Assembly (NCBI GenBank): GCA_963921825.1
Contig: OY997593.1
Coordinates: 45,213,111 to 45,277,110, forward strand
DNA length: 64,000 nucleotides
From: Erodium maritimum
Lineage: Eukaryota > Streptophyta > Magnoliopsida > Geraniales > Geraniaceae
Reading direction: 5' to 3'
Shown here piece after piece: positions 1 through 12,458 of this stretch (its first letter is position 1; every line of letters starts with the position of its first letter). The position numbers and the translations under genes were made by a program. The notes under the pieces are model-generated. The model saw only the letters and a program-made list of their open reading frames with translations. It ran no database searches and was not told the DNA's origin.

Positions 1-3000
1 AACCCTTGCTAGTTTGTGTGAGGTTTTAGCATTTGCAGTTGGAAGTTTTATACCGATGCCAGCATGTCGTGTGTTCTCCATGTTTGCAGGTGAGAAAATT
101 TTCATCTTGTTAACAAATTAACCCATCAACCAAAATTATCTATTGTCTTAATGATTTGTGTCAAGCCTATTGTTTAATTTTCAGTTGCCTTCTTTTGCAG
201 CACTGGCGGTTCTTTTGGACTTCCTACTGCAAGTTACAGCTTTTGTTGCTTTGATTGTTTTTGACCTATTAAGAACCAAGGATAAGAGAGTTGATTGTTT
301 CCCATGTATTAGAACTTCTTCGTCATATGATGACTCTGTTAAAGGTATAACTAACAGCTATAACTCATACATAATAAATGCACTATTAAAGTTACTGGAA
401 TTGCTTGTGCACTTGCGTCTAACTTAGAAATGTCATTCTTCTGACACTTGCATCAAAACTAATTGAAGAATATGCCATGGATGTGTAGGGATTGGCCAGA
501 GAAAACCTGGATTACTTGCTCGGTATATGAAGGTAAGTCACATGTTTTTAAAAAATAAAATTTATTGTGCTCTTAAGCTATGTATGGAAAAGAACTTTAG
601 AAAATATGGTAGCTGTTGTGTGCATTGCAGTTTGTGCTCTGGAATGGTTTTTTAATTATTTTATATTGGGTCATTGCTGTCAAATGCAATGTGGGCTTAT
701 GCTAGCTGCATCACTGAATGGGTTCAAGTTTTTCTAAAGCTCAGGATTCCTTAAGAACTAATTACCTGCCTGAAGTATGAAAGCAAATGAATTTGGGTCT
801 TGCTGTCATGATTTTGTCTGAGTAAGATTTTTCCGCAAATGTTTGTGTTCTAGGTGTGATAAAAAACAATTATTTTTATGACTAACTTTGTTATTCGCCG
901 TTTACTTTCAAAATTAAGGTAGTAATGAGAAAGACACTCTTACCACACAAAAAATGAACTTATTTATGCAAAATGTATGTTACTACAACAAGGTGATGAT
1001 TTTGTCTTCGGAATTTCCATGTAATTCATTTAGAAACTGTTACTTCTAACATTTGTTACTAAGCTAGCTGGTTTTCCTTGTCCACTTTTAGGAGGTCCAT
1101 GCACCCCTTCTCAGTATTTGGGGAGTTAAATTATTCGTCATTTCAGTCTTTGTTGCGTTGGCATTGGCTAGCATTGTAAGTTCTTTTCTTTTTCTTGCCT
1201 GCAATATTTTGAATTCATTGATATTTCATATTTGTGCCCCTTGGCCATAAAGTTCATTTTTATGTTCATGAAGGCACTGTGCACCAGGATTGAACCTGGT
1301 TTAGAGCAAAAGATTGTTCTTCCTAGAGACTCATATCTACAGGTTTTTAACTTCTTGACACCTTTTTAGAGCATGTAAATTCAGAAATGTTGCACACATT
1401 CAGTCTAATCTCTTTTTGTACAGGGGTATTTCAATAATATCTCGGAGCATCTCAGAATAGGACCACCGCTATATTTTGTTGTGAAGAACTACAATTATAG
1501 GTATTTCGTAGTGTTAGTTTTGTTGTTTCAGCATTTACATCGGATTACTATTGCTTTTCAAAAATATGTGCAATCATTAAGATATGTATAGTTGATGTTT
1601 TGTGTATTGTAACAAAATATTTAACTCACTGAAAATGGAAAGGCTTACCAGCCGGCAAGAGTGCTGACACAATTCCGAATTAAATTGGATATTCCTCGTG
1701 CCCCCCATAACTGTCTGCTATACTAAGACTGGATAGCCAATTTTTAGCGGTGAGACTATTATCATCTTCCAAATACAATAATAAAAAGTATTCTGGTCAA
1801 TTATGTGAACACCAGCAAATATGAAACAAATCACATAATAGGCCTTTCAACTAAGGCTTCATTGAAATCCATTAAATGTGATCTTGAACCTTTCCTTCAT
1901 ATATTAATATTAGATAGTTTATGAGTTAAGTATACAGCTTATAGTTCACAGTTGACGTTTTCCCTTAATGCTTCTGTCACTGAACATTGTCTTTATTTTC
2001 ATGTACTCTGCTCTTCAGTTCAGAATCAGTACACACAAATCAGTTGTGCTCCATCAGCCAATGTGATGCAAACTCTCTTTTAAATGAGGTGAAACCTTCA
2101 TGCTCTTGTGTAAGAATGTGAAAATTTGTTTCTGGAAAGCCTTTATTTTACATGTTCCTTCATTGATCAAGTAAATCATAGTTGTCATGGATACTTTTAA
2201 CACATTATTTAGTTCAACAATATCTTACTTTTTATGTCATTATGGATGGCTTTAGGAGGCTGCTACTCTTTATATATCATATAGTTCATACACAAAATAC
2301 TTTATGGTGGAGTGTTTTGTTGGGATAATAACGAGTTCCATGTACAGTAATGTAGTTGGTATGGATGCTAAATAATGTACTTTTCCATAGACTATAGAAT
2401 GTAATGTTGTTTACAAGTCTTGTGTGAGCAATTGGTACTTAACATAAGTGTACTCGTGTTATTATAAAAAAAGTAAATATCCAGTATTTCTATAGTTACA
2501 TTGTAGCTTGTGTGTAACAGTTATTGTTCTTGCTTCGTCGATAATTAATTATCTAGTTGACAAAACACAGAAAGTTTACCCTAGTCTAGTTATCTTCAAT
2601 TAAGAATGTACGGGTTACATATCTTTGCTCAGTTAGACTAACAGTTGTCACCTTCGAAATATTGTTGACATGAATATGTTCTTTCAACATATATAGATCA
2701 CAAGAGCATCCTTAGTACCTGAATCAAGTTATATTGCTAAGCCTTCTGCTTCTTGGCTCGATGATTTTCTTGTATGGATCTCTCCAGAAGCTTTTGGTTG
2801 CTGCCGGAAGTTCACAAATGGGAGTTATTGCCCCCCTAATGATCAGGTCATGGTTCAATCATCCTTATTGTATCATATAATGTGGACCTAATTTTTTGTG
2901 TAAAAGGTCAATTATTATATCAGAGTACATGATCTTCCCAAATACACGTGCATGATTTAATAGAAGGTTGCATATTGAAGTTTTATGCATAATGTAGCGA

Positions 3001-6000
3001 TAAATAGTTTTATAGTGGCTTGTATCAAGCAAAAAAAAACTTCGTGTTAGAGGTTTTTTCAAATTTGAACCATGATAATTCAGCTGATCATGTTTGCAAC
3101 AGTGGAAATTCATTTAACGCTTTCACTTATGATTTTGGAACCAATATTAAGGTGGCAGTATCATGCTACTTGATCTCATTTACACTAATATTGTTGGTTC
3201 AGTGGTCTTTTTTTCTCATCTAAGTTCAAAGTTACCTTCCATACAAGAAAACAAATGAGCTGCTGATAGAAATTAGTTTTAATTTCAGCCTCCTTGCTGT
3301 TCTTCCGGTGAAGTTTGTCATTTGGATGGAGTGTGCAAAGATTGTATGACGGTAATGTACTCACTGCTCATTGATGAACTTTATCTATTTTGCTTAGTTA
3401 TTGATTCACCGAATAAAGTGATGTTTCATGCATGCATGCATTGCTAACAAAATTGGTAGTTGTTCAGTGTTTCAGACACTCCGATCTTCACAATGATCGC
3501 CCATCTACATCTCAATTTAAGGAGAAACTTCCATGGTTCCTCAGTGCTCTACCTTCCAATGATTGTGCTAAAGGTGGCCATGGGGCTTACACCAGCAGTG
3601 TGGACTTGAAAGGTTTGTGGGACTGTGATGTCTGCTCTTCCACAATAGTTTATACTGTTATTTGTTTCCTAGGATCTTGATGTATATTTATAGAATACTC
3701 TGACCTTTGGTTCCTATGTGCTCTCTAAGTTTTTCGCCTCTTATTTGAATACAATTCATGTTGAAATCGTCATCAGGGTATGAGGATGGTGTTATTCAAG
3801 CTTCCTCTTTCCGTACATATCACACGCCCCTCAACAAGCAGGTATCCTATTTGACTACTGATAGTGTCTTTTGACTATTATTAGATTTTTAATGTAGTCC
3901 TACTGGAGTGGAGCATTGAATTTTTTATTATTTATCTTAGGTTGATTATGTCAATTCCATGAGGGCTGCTCGAGAATTCAGTTCGAGGGTTTCTGATTCT
4001 TTGAAGGTAATACTTCAATTGGTCGGCTAAATGTGTACTTGTACTCTTTTATATTAATGAAAACAAAATGTTTCTCATCTAGGTTGATGTAAATTTGTTA
4101 GCTTTATCTCTTTCTATGTAGAATGATAGGTTGTGGTTCTTTCTTTTGATAGTTGTTCTAAATCTATTACTCCACTAAGTTCCCGTGATATTACTTATAG
4201 TAGAGATTTGGGACATAAATTTCCTAGGCTTGCAATTAACTGTATTTTGATTTCCTGTGAGGCTATTTCTTTTAACACAACAATTTTATAAGAGGTGAAA
4301 GAGAAGCTAGTGTGATGTGGGTATTACCCTTTGCATGTTGAACTGACATTTCTTTGTTGGTGCAGATTGAGATATTTCCATATTCAGTATTTTATATGTT
4401 TTTTGAGCAATACCTTGACATTTGGAGGACAGCTTTGATCAATCTCTCAATAGCTATTGGTGAGTTACATAAGGGCTATATACCACTCTAAAATTAGCAT
4501 TCCCAGTTCTCAAGAAATTGGTGGCATGCCCATCTTTCTAATTATACATAAGTTTCTTGGAAGTTTATTGGCCTCAGTTAATTTTAGTTTAAAGATCAGT
4601 GAGAAACATGTATGTGATGATATATGATATAACTTCCACATCTTGTGATTAATAATGCAAAGCATCATGAGGACATCTCACTCCATAATAAGGGGATCAT
4701 GATCATGAAATTAGATAGCATCACACATTTATTTTCAAATCAAACCTGGCCCCTTGTAGGTTAGTAGAATGTCCAGTATTTCAATTATTATCATTATCCT
4801 GTTTAAACTATTTAAAACTGATTTTCTCAATAGCTATGCTTCGTTGTAAAATTTCATATGTAAATTTTTAAGTATTTCCACTACAAAAATCAATTTATGT
4901 TAATCGGGTCTGTTGGTGATTTAACAGGTGCTGTATTCGTTGTTTGTCTGATCATCACGTGCAGGTCAGTATTATCCTTTCACCTCTTATTTTGAAAGAT
5001 TGATGTGCATTGTTTTTGTGAACTGGAACTAAATTCTGTTCCTTCTCTTTCTTATTCCCTATGCAGTTTATGGAGTTCAGCAATCATTTTACTTGTATTG
5101 GCAATGATAGTTGTTGATATCTTGGTACTTTTCTTCTATGATATAATTCTGTTAGTTTTCTGGTAACTATTGTCGATTGAAGTTGCAAGTACTCTGTGCT
5201 TAGTTATATGATAACGGAAGAAGTTTTTAATTTCATTTGTAAAGAAATTACACCAGTCCTTTATGCATGTCTGCTTACGAGATATGATCAAATTCTGCAG
5301 GGAGTGATGGCAATTCTGAATATCCAACTGAATGCAATATCTGTGGTTAACCTCATCATGTCTGTGGGTATTGCTGTTGAATTTTGTGTGCATATAACAC
5401 ATGCTTTTTCGGTAAGTAAATTTTGTCTATTTCCCATTTTGTTGTGGTAATGCATGTTATCCTTCTCTCTTTGAGGAAGCATTTTTTTTGTAATTCTGCA
5501 ACGAGGAAAATTTGTTCCACCAAATTGCTTTTAACTGTCTCATACAGTCATGTTAGACTTTCAAAAACATGATATCGTTATGAAATGAATGAAAATGATG
5601 TCTCCCTCTTTCTCTTGATTATCAATAAGCTATTGAAGTATGCCATAAATAAAAGGGATATGCTTGATAACTGTAGGTTGTCCTCACACATTTCTGTCTT
5701 CCATGATAGATAGGAAAGTTTGAAGTATTTTACTATTAGTAGGCAGTGAACTTCTCATTTGTCCCTTCTGAGTTTTGGGTGACCCGTAATTGTTTTTCAG
5801 ATAAGCAATGGAGATAAAGATCAACGTATAAAGGAAGCTCTTACAACTATGGGGGCTTCTGTCTTCAGGTTACGTTCCATAGCATATTGAATAAGCTCAG
5901 CTAACTTTCTGTATGAAGTCGTGTAGCTTAACAAGAAACTTATCTTTGGCATAATTTTGCAGTGGAATCACGCTGACAAAGCTAGTTGGGGTTATCGTGC

Positions 6001-6442
6001 TCTGCTTCTCAAGGACAGAAGTCTTTGTGGTCTCTGTGCCTGATCTTCGTCTATTCAATTGTCATTGACACTGATATTTTTCTGTTATTGTTAACACACA
6101 CCACACCACCATTTGTTGTTGTGCAGGTTTATTACTTTAAAATGTATCTGGCGTTGGTCCTTCTTGGTTCCTTGCACGGGCTTGTATTCTTACCAGTAAG
6201 CTCTTTCAGCTTCTTGTGGATAAATTCTATACATTACTCTCTAGTGACACAGCATCCTCTCAACCTTGTTGTTGAAGGTCTTAATAGTATGCATATAGAT
6301 TCACGTGAAAAACGAAATCATGATAATAGGACGAATGTTGGGTGTTCGGTTGCAGGTGGTATTGAGCATATTCGGTCCACCTTCAAGATGTGTGGTTGTG
6401 GAGAGGCAAGAAACTGGACCATCTGTTTCATCACAACAATGA
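1..6442 (+). CDS. NPC1: Niemann-Pick C1-like sterol transporter, 3' part (20 exons, partial)
   Basis: Membrane protein of the NPC1/Patched/RND family that moves sterols and sphingolipids at late endosome or vacuole membranes. Exons with GT-AG borders: 1-89, 201-344, 489-532, 1092-1175, 1274-1342, 1424-1500, 2019-2088, 2697-2846, 3289-3351, 3468-3612, 3777-3841, 3941-4006, 4366-4459, 4928-4964, 5067-5124, 5301-5411, 5801-5868, 5963-6029, 6127-6195, 6356-6442 (TGA). All phases join without a break, giving about 551 residues, the last ~43% of a ~1,280-residue family member. The first two exons hold the end of the sterol-sensing domain ([14 protein letters not shown]). Next comes a Cys-rich lumenal segment ([33 protein letters not shown]). 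Then follows the second permease bundle ([49 protein letters not shown]). The C-terminus is [14 protein letters not shown]. No frameshift or internal stop is seen, so the gene looks functional. The start lies upstream of the window. Confidence 0.94.
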
Positions 6443-7012
6443 GTAAGCTTATAACTTGGACTTCTCTTAGTGTTACTATGTATACATAGTGGAACGAATG
6501 ATTCGGTAGCTTTCAATTGTAAAGCTTACTTGTTTCTCTGCTGAGGCAAAATATGAAAAGGGAAAGAAAGAAGAAACAGACATTTTATTCTTTTTACAAA
6601 TTAACCTATTCTTTGCCTTGCCAGTGACTGAGCATTGAATTATCCATCCAACTTGAACTAATAACTAGTTTATCAGAAAGGATTTTGAACAGAAAATGTT
6701 ATCTTCCTATATCCTTAAAGTGTTTGTCAATCAATTATAATTTAACCATATAAATGCGCGAGCACGTATTAACGGAAGAGCCGAGCATCACTGTCAAGAG
6801 AAAATTGCACCATGTTCTCTGCTCTTGCATGTGCTAGTATATGAAAGAACGAATCAAGTTGATAATGAAATTATGTTGTAAAGTATAAAACCGACAAACA
6901 AAATGAAGAGCCAAACTCCGCAAGACAGAGGTAAATCTTCCTTTTTAAGATTATAGACTGAAGATGGAAGTTCCAAAACAGTTAGTAATACAGCTCCACT
7001 AAAGAAGAAACG
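6443..7012. other. NPC1 3' UTR and downstream spacer
   Basis: AT-rich sequence between the NPC1 stop codon and the gypsy insertion. It presumably contains the NPC1 3' UTR and polyadenylation site, but no single site stands out. No gene seen. Confidence 0.5.
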
Positions 7013-7140
7013 GAAGTTAGGGATGTCATGATAGTAGAAGGTTGTCACGATTGTTTGTGAAGTTACGGATGTCATGATAGTAGAAGGTTGTCACGATTGT
7101 TTGTGAAGTTACGGATGTCATGATAGTAGAAGGTTGTCAC
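7013..7140 (+). repeat. 46-bp tandem repeat at gypsy 5' junction (2.8 copies)
   Basis: Near-identical copies start at 7013, 7059 and 7105. Each unit contains about 25 bp of genomic flank, the target-duplication bases AAGGT, and the first ~16 bp of the LTR (TGTCACGATTGTTTGT). The LTR start TGTCACGA therefore occurs at 7043, 7089 and 7135. The unit spans the junction, so the amplification followed the insertion. Confidence 0.9.
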
Positions 7141-7559
7141 GAGGTTGAAGGTAGAAGAAACATTATGTTTTACTTAAGACTAATAAGTGAAACAGTGCGT
7201 AGAAGAGGTTCAGATGTCTGTTGTTGTTTTATCGGCTTAGCCACATGGCCGTGCTCAATTGTAGGCGAGAGTCAATGCTCGGGTTGTCTTCTTTTCCTTC
7301 ACCTGCAAGAGAAGGAGTAGCAACATAAACGGAGCAGACGCATAAGAGAAATGTAGAGGCACGAGACATGCGTGTGGCTTCTCTGTTTATAGTTAAGGTT
7401 GTCCCAAAGGTTGGGTTGTCCGATGATTCACAATAATTGTAACATAGTAACAGAATTCTTGGTTAATTATGTCTGTAAGAGCCGTTGAGCTCCTCTTCTA
7501 TATCAATCGAAAATCCATTTGCGGTTCAATCAATCTCAAGAGCATTCTAGCTCTTGACA
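7043..7559 (+). repeat. 5' LTR of gypsy element
   Basis: Matches the 3' LTR along stretches such as GTTTTACTTAAGAC, GGCCGTGCTCAA and CATTCTAGCTCTTGACA. It begins TGTCACGA and ends GACA. It is enlarged at its start by the 46-bp repeats and lacks a ~26-bp segment that the 3' LTR carries just after its first bases. Confidence 0.88.
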
Positions 7560-7560
7560 A

Positions 7561-7573
7561 TGGTATTAGAGCC
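7561..7573 (+). other. Primer-binding site, initiator Met-tRNA type
   Basis: TGGTATTAGAGCC lies one base after the 5' LTR end. It differs by one base from TGGTATCAGAGCC, the usual plant retrotransposon site complementary to the 3' end of tRNA-iMet. Confidence 0.88.
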
Positions 7574-7594
7574 ATTTTTCAGCGACGTGGGTCA

Positions 7595-9300
7595 ATGGCG
7601 TCCAGTGAAGCGACTCAGGAAGGTGCTACACAATCGGGTGTGAACGAGCTTCGCGCCGAGGTAGCTAACCTCAAAGCCATGGGACAGAGCAGAGCGGAGA
7701 TGGAAGGTTAACGCAGAGGCGTTGAGATCTTGCTTGAGCGTCTTTAGTTCGTGCCAGTGAGAGCACAACCAAATCCTCCTCTCCAGGTATCACTAACCCT
7801 CGGCAAGAAAATTTTCCTCCACTATACCCTTTGCCAATAACACCAAACATATCACCATCACTCTATGAGCAACACACATCACAACTTTTTTTTTCACCTG
7901 AGACCTATTCCTCAGGAACAAGGTTCCTCTTCTCATGTCCCTCCTCACTAAAACTTTCACCCATCTCTGGTTCCACCTACATCTCTAGTCACAACCCGTG
8001 AATCAACCATCCCCTACTGAAAAACCATCACAATCAATTCCCACATCAACAACCATAGAACCAAATGACATTTTGAGCCATATCCTTGTCATTTCCCTTG
8101 TTCGATGGCTCGGATGTTCAGGGTTGTATCCATAAATCCTCGCTCTACTTCTCCTTCTATGATATACCTGAAGACCAAAAGGTTCGTTTGGCTCACATCC
8201 ATCTCTTAGGACCAATGGAGTTTTGGTTCATTGAGTATGCCATCGGAAAATGTATCATATGGTGGGATCAGTTATGTTTCGACTTGGTTTGGAAGTTTAA
8301 GACCATGGGCCGTGAAGACGTGTTAATCGAGATGAAGCAGCTCTAGCAATTCGACTTTGTTCAAAAGTATGAATTCAAATTTTGGGAACTGAAGGTCTTT
8401 GTGGTAACGCGTTACCCAAACCTTTCAGGGGAGTTCATTTCGAACTTCATTGGTGGTTTGAAGCCACAAATTAGACCGGGAGTCCAGTTGTTCAGTCCTC
8501 GATCCTTGCTTCATGCCATGTACGTTACTCGTCACAAGGAATACAGACTCAAACAATATCAGTTGGCCACGACTCGCACTCAGTTCCAATCCTTCTCGCG
8601 CCCCAAGCAACAGTATTTGTCCCAGGCTCCTCAGGTTCTTCTATTACCAGCAGCTCCTCCGGCAACTAAACAACCCACTCGTTGTCCTTATGCCTCTGGA
8701 CGAGAAACGTTACAAAGTATTATGCTTTACTTTCCCAAAAAGGTACAGTCGCGACCATGTATGCCCCAATAAGCAACGCCTTTATGTTCTTTGCGACAAC
8801 GATGACGAGGTTTCGAGTGAGGATAGTCCAAAAATTGCTCAGGCTCAACCTCTGGTGGAAGAGCTACCGGAAGGCTTGATCGACAGCGAGGTTGACGAGC
8901 ACAACCTTTGTCACTTGCAACTGAAGTTTCAGTGCGCGATTGACACAACACAAGAATCGAAATCGATTCACATTGCGGGCAACATGAGTAATCACTCAGT
9001 CTCCATCCTCATTGATTCAGGGACTTCTAAATCATTTCTCGACTCCCTCACAGCCAAACATTTGAGCTTGCAGATAAAGCCCACTTCGTCAGTTCTGGTT
9101 CGATTGGGAAATGGCAAGTCTTAAATCTGCACCACGGGTTGCTCGGCTCGTTGGGATATCGATGATCATAGCTTCGAATGAGAATTTTTGGTGATTCCCT
9201 TGGGATCTTTTGATCTAATTTTGGGTGCAACTGGCTCAAAACAGTTAACCCCATCCTCCTTGACTATGACGCTCGATCAATCACTATTCAACACCACAAC
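7595..9300 (+). pseudogene. gypsy gag and protease remnant
   Basis: The gag start is taken as the ATG at 7595 (MASSEATQEGATQSG), a position typical for the family; an in-frame TAA follows at 7709. Gag homology resumes around 8086-8770 (SFPLFDGSDVQGCIHKSS; RYPNLSGEFISNFIGGLKPQI). A degraded zinc knuckle is visible near 8715-8780 (CFTFPKRYSRDHVCPNKQ) with its first Cys pair altered. The protease active-site motif is VSILIDSGTSKSF near 8998-9036, where DSG marks the aspartic protease. At least four stops or frame changes break the reading frame, so no functional protein can be made. Confidence 0.85.
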
Positions 9301-9309
9301 CAGTCAGTA

Positions 9310-10855
9310 TTGCTTCAAAAGAATCCTTCTCCAACGTCATATGCAGTCATTACTCCAAAGCAGGTCGTCCATGAGCATAAGCAAAGAGAGTCATTGTATC
9401 TGCGACAATTTTTTTCTCTTCATCACGATGATTTGAAGTCCACGTCACGTCTGGAGTTGCATTCTCTGTTGGACCAATTTCAGGACGTGTTCCCACCACC
9501 GTCTTCGCTCCCGCTTCGGCGAGCTCATGATCACTACATCCCAATATTTACTGGTTCCACCCCATCTATCAGACCATACAGGAATAGTTTTCAACAGAAG
9601 AATGCGATTGAACAAATGGTGGCTGAAATGCTAGCTTCAGGGGTCATTCAGGAGAGCAGAAGTTCTTATTCGTTTCCTGTGATCCTGGTGAAGAAGAAGG
9701 ACGACTCCTAGTGGATGTGTGTCAACTATCGACAGTTCAACGATTAGACAGTGAAAGACAAGTTTTCGATCTCGACGATTGACGAGTTGCTCGACGAATT
9801 ACAGGGTATGAAATACTTTTCAAAAAATTGATTTACGCTCTAGATATCACCAAATTCGCTTACAGGAGGGAGAAGAATTCAAGAAAGCCTTCCGCACACA
9901 TCAAAGACATTACAAGTTTTGCGTCATGCTGTTTGGGTTGACTAATGCTCAGACGACCTTCCAAGCTCTGATGAACAAGGTGTTCAGCCCTTACCTCTGA
10001 CGTTTTGCACTGGTTTTCTTCGACGATATCCTCATCTACAGTTCGTCGTGGGAAAATCATCTGCAACACTTGCCTTTGATTTTACAGCGCCTCAGAGAAC
10101 AGAGCCTCTTCGCCAAGCTTTCCAAGTACAAATTTGCCAAAGAGCGCATTGCTTACTTAGGCCATATCATAACTAGTGCGAGAGTTTCTACAGACCCTGA
10201 AAATATTGAGGCGATGCGCAACTGGCCTAACCTTCGATCCATCAAAGCTCTTTGTAGGTTCTTAGGCCTCACCGAATAATATAGAAAGTTCGTCCGAGGA
10301 TACGGTTTGCTGGCTTGCCCACTCTCTAATTTGCTCAAACGAAATTCGTTTACTTGGTCACCAGAAGTGTAGAAAAGTTTCGAGGCTCTGAAAGTGGCCA
10401 TATCCACAACTCCGGTTCTCGCATTGCCCGATTTCTCAAATCCATTTGTCATCGAAGTAGACACATCTAATTTTGGTATCAGAGGAGTCCTGATACAAGC
10501 CGAACGTCTTATAACTTACATGAGCAAGGCTCTTGGGGATCGAAGTAAGGCCCTGAGTACTTACGAGAAGGAATTGATGGAGATTGTCGCTTATATCCAG
10601 AAGTGGCTCCACTATATCTCTCAGTCTCCTTTTGTTCTCCGCACGGATAAAAATATCTTGAAATATTTGTTTGAACAACGATTGGGAACAACTTACCAAC
10701 AAAAGTGGCTTTCAAAACTCATGAGCCTTGATTACACGATCGAATACAAAAAGGGTCGCGAAAACAGAGCCGATGATACTCTATCGAAGATCCCTCATGA
10801 ATCGCTCACGGAGCTATCCACACTCATTCCAGTTTGGATCTCTGAAGCTCTCTAA
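9310..10855 (+). pseudogene. gypsy reverse transcriptase and RNase H remnant
   Basis: The RT copies the element RNA into DNA. Visible RT motifs are VILVKKKDDS followed by a stop and a damaged VNYRQFND box (9685-9750), and the catalytic box FFDDILIYSS (about 10016-10045), where FDD stands for the usual YXDD. RNase H runs 10394-10810 and begins FVIEVDTSNFGIRGVL; the motifs STYEKELMEIV and LRTDKNILKYL are seen, followed by KKGRENRADDTLSKIP. Stops at 9709, 9747, 10000, 10277 and 10370 separate the blocks. Pseudogene; lineage is Ty3/gypsy. Confidence 0.9.
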
Positions 10856-10885
10856 AGCTACGAGAATGATGAAGAAATAGAGCGC

Positions 10886-12238
10886 TTGTTTCTCCAATTG
10901 TCTCTGACGCCCCCATTCTCTTCCGGGTTATTCCACGCGCTAGGGCATGCTTCTTATGGGTGGCTGGTTTGCTTGGGAAAGAGCCACGGGGTCCGAGAGA
11001 AGGTGATGGAGTTACTCCATAGCTCCGTTGTGGGTGGCCACTCAAGAGTTTTGGTGACCACAAAGCGTATCCGCCAATATTTCTTTTGGGCACATATGGG
11101 TAAGGATATTCAACGCTTTGTTAGCAAGTGTCATACTTATCAGTGTTGTAAGGCTGAGAATCTTGCTTCTCCTGCGCTGCTGCAATCGCTCGCAATACCT
11201 TCTACACCATGGACTTAGTTTTCCATGGATTTCATCGAAGGATTGCCAGTATCGGACGGATTTGATTGCATTTGGGTGATTGTGGATCATTTTTCCAAAT
11301 ATGCTCATTTCATACCTCTCCGTCATCCTTACACTGCTGCAACGGTCGTTCGACATTGTTTTTAAGCTCCATGGATTGTCTCAGGACATTGTCTCCGATC
11401 GCGATCGCTTGTTTCTCAACAACTTCTGGTCTGATTTTTTCAAACGGGTGGGAGTTCAACTCAACCTTTCGACATCTTATCATCCACAAATTGATGGTCA
11501 GACGGAGGGTGTCAACCAATGATTGGAAAACTTCCTCCGCGCCATGACACATCAAACACCAAAGAAATGGGAACAGTGGTTGACGCTTGCGGAGCATTGG
11601 TACAATTCTAGCTTCTATTCCTCGCTTGGGTTATCTCTGTTTGAAGCCCTGTATGGGTATGCTCCTCCTCTGTTTGGAATGTCAGGGGAGCCTTCTGCGG
11701 TTGAGCAATCCGTGCGAACCAGAGTCGAGCTCTCCAAGATCCTGCAGGAGAATCTTCGCAAGGCCCAACACCGCATGAAGTCCTAGGATGATAAAAAGCG
11801 TTCGGAGCGGACATTTCAGGTGGGCGAATGGGTCTATTTGAAACTCCAACCTTACCACCAGAACTCGCTCAACCTCCGCAAGAAAATGAAGATCACAACT
11901 CGCTACTATGGGCCATATCAAGTGACAGAGAAATTGGGTTCAGTAGCTTACCATCTCCGCCATCCTGAGGAATTGCGCATTCATACGGTGTTTCATGTCT
12001 CCATCCTAAAACAACAGCTCGACCACAAGAATCGTTTGGTTAATTCCTTGTCTAACACAGCGGTGGATGGTCGCCTGAAGCTTCACTCGACGACGATCTT
12101 AGAGACTCGAATCATCAAGCGCAATAATGGCGCCATCTTATTCGTTGGGATCGGTCAGCTATAGAAGATGCGACTTGAGAGGAAGCTTCATTCATTCATG
12201 GTGAATTCCCTGATTGGATTGCCAAAATCGAGGCTTGA
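10886..12238 (+). pseudogene. gypsy integrase with chromodomain-like tail, remnant
   Basis: The N-terminal HHCC zinc region is at 10990-11160 (GHSRVLVTTKRI, CHTYQCCKAEN). The catalytic core follows: [14 protein letters not shown], then SDRDRLFLNNFW, then TSYHPQIDGQTEGVNQ, which carry the D, D and E positions. The downstream GPYQVTEKLGSVAYHL block and LRIHTVFHVSILK precede a tail reading LETRIIKRNNG. After a frame change the tail continues RWDRSAIEDAT, which resembles the chromodomain-like end of chromoviruses. Stops at 11217, 11521, 11784 and elsewhere, plus a frameshift near 12130, inactivate it. Confidence 0.88.
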
Positions 12239-12458
12239 GGAAAATCCTGTCAAAGAAGGGTGCATTGTCACGATTTCTTGCGTGACAAGCAAGTCCCGAG
12301 GTTGAAGATGGAAGAAACGCTGTGTTTTACTTAAGACCATTAAGTGAAACGGTGCGTATAAGAGGTTCAGATGTCCGTTTTTTTTGTCTTCTTAACCACG
12401 TGGCCGTGCTCAACTGGAGGCGAGAGTTAATGCTCGGGTTGTCTTCTTCCTTCGTTTG

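Noticed and set aside
5136-5482. Antisense ORFs over NPC1 exon 5301-5411
   Set aside because: They lie opposite a confirmed exon and introns; no independent support.
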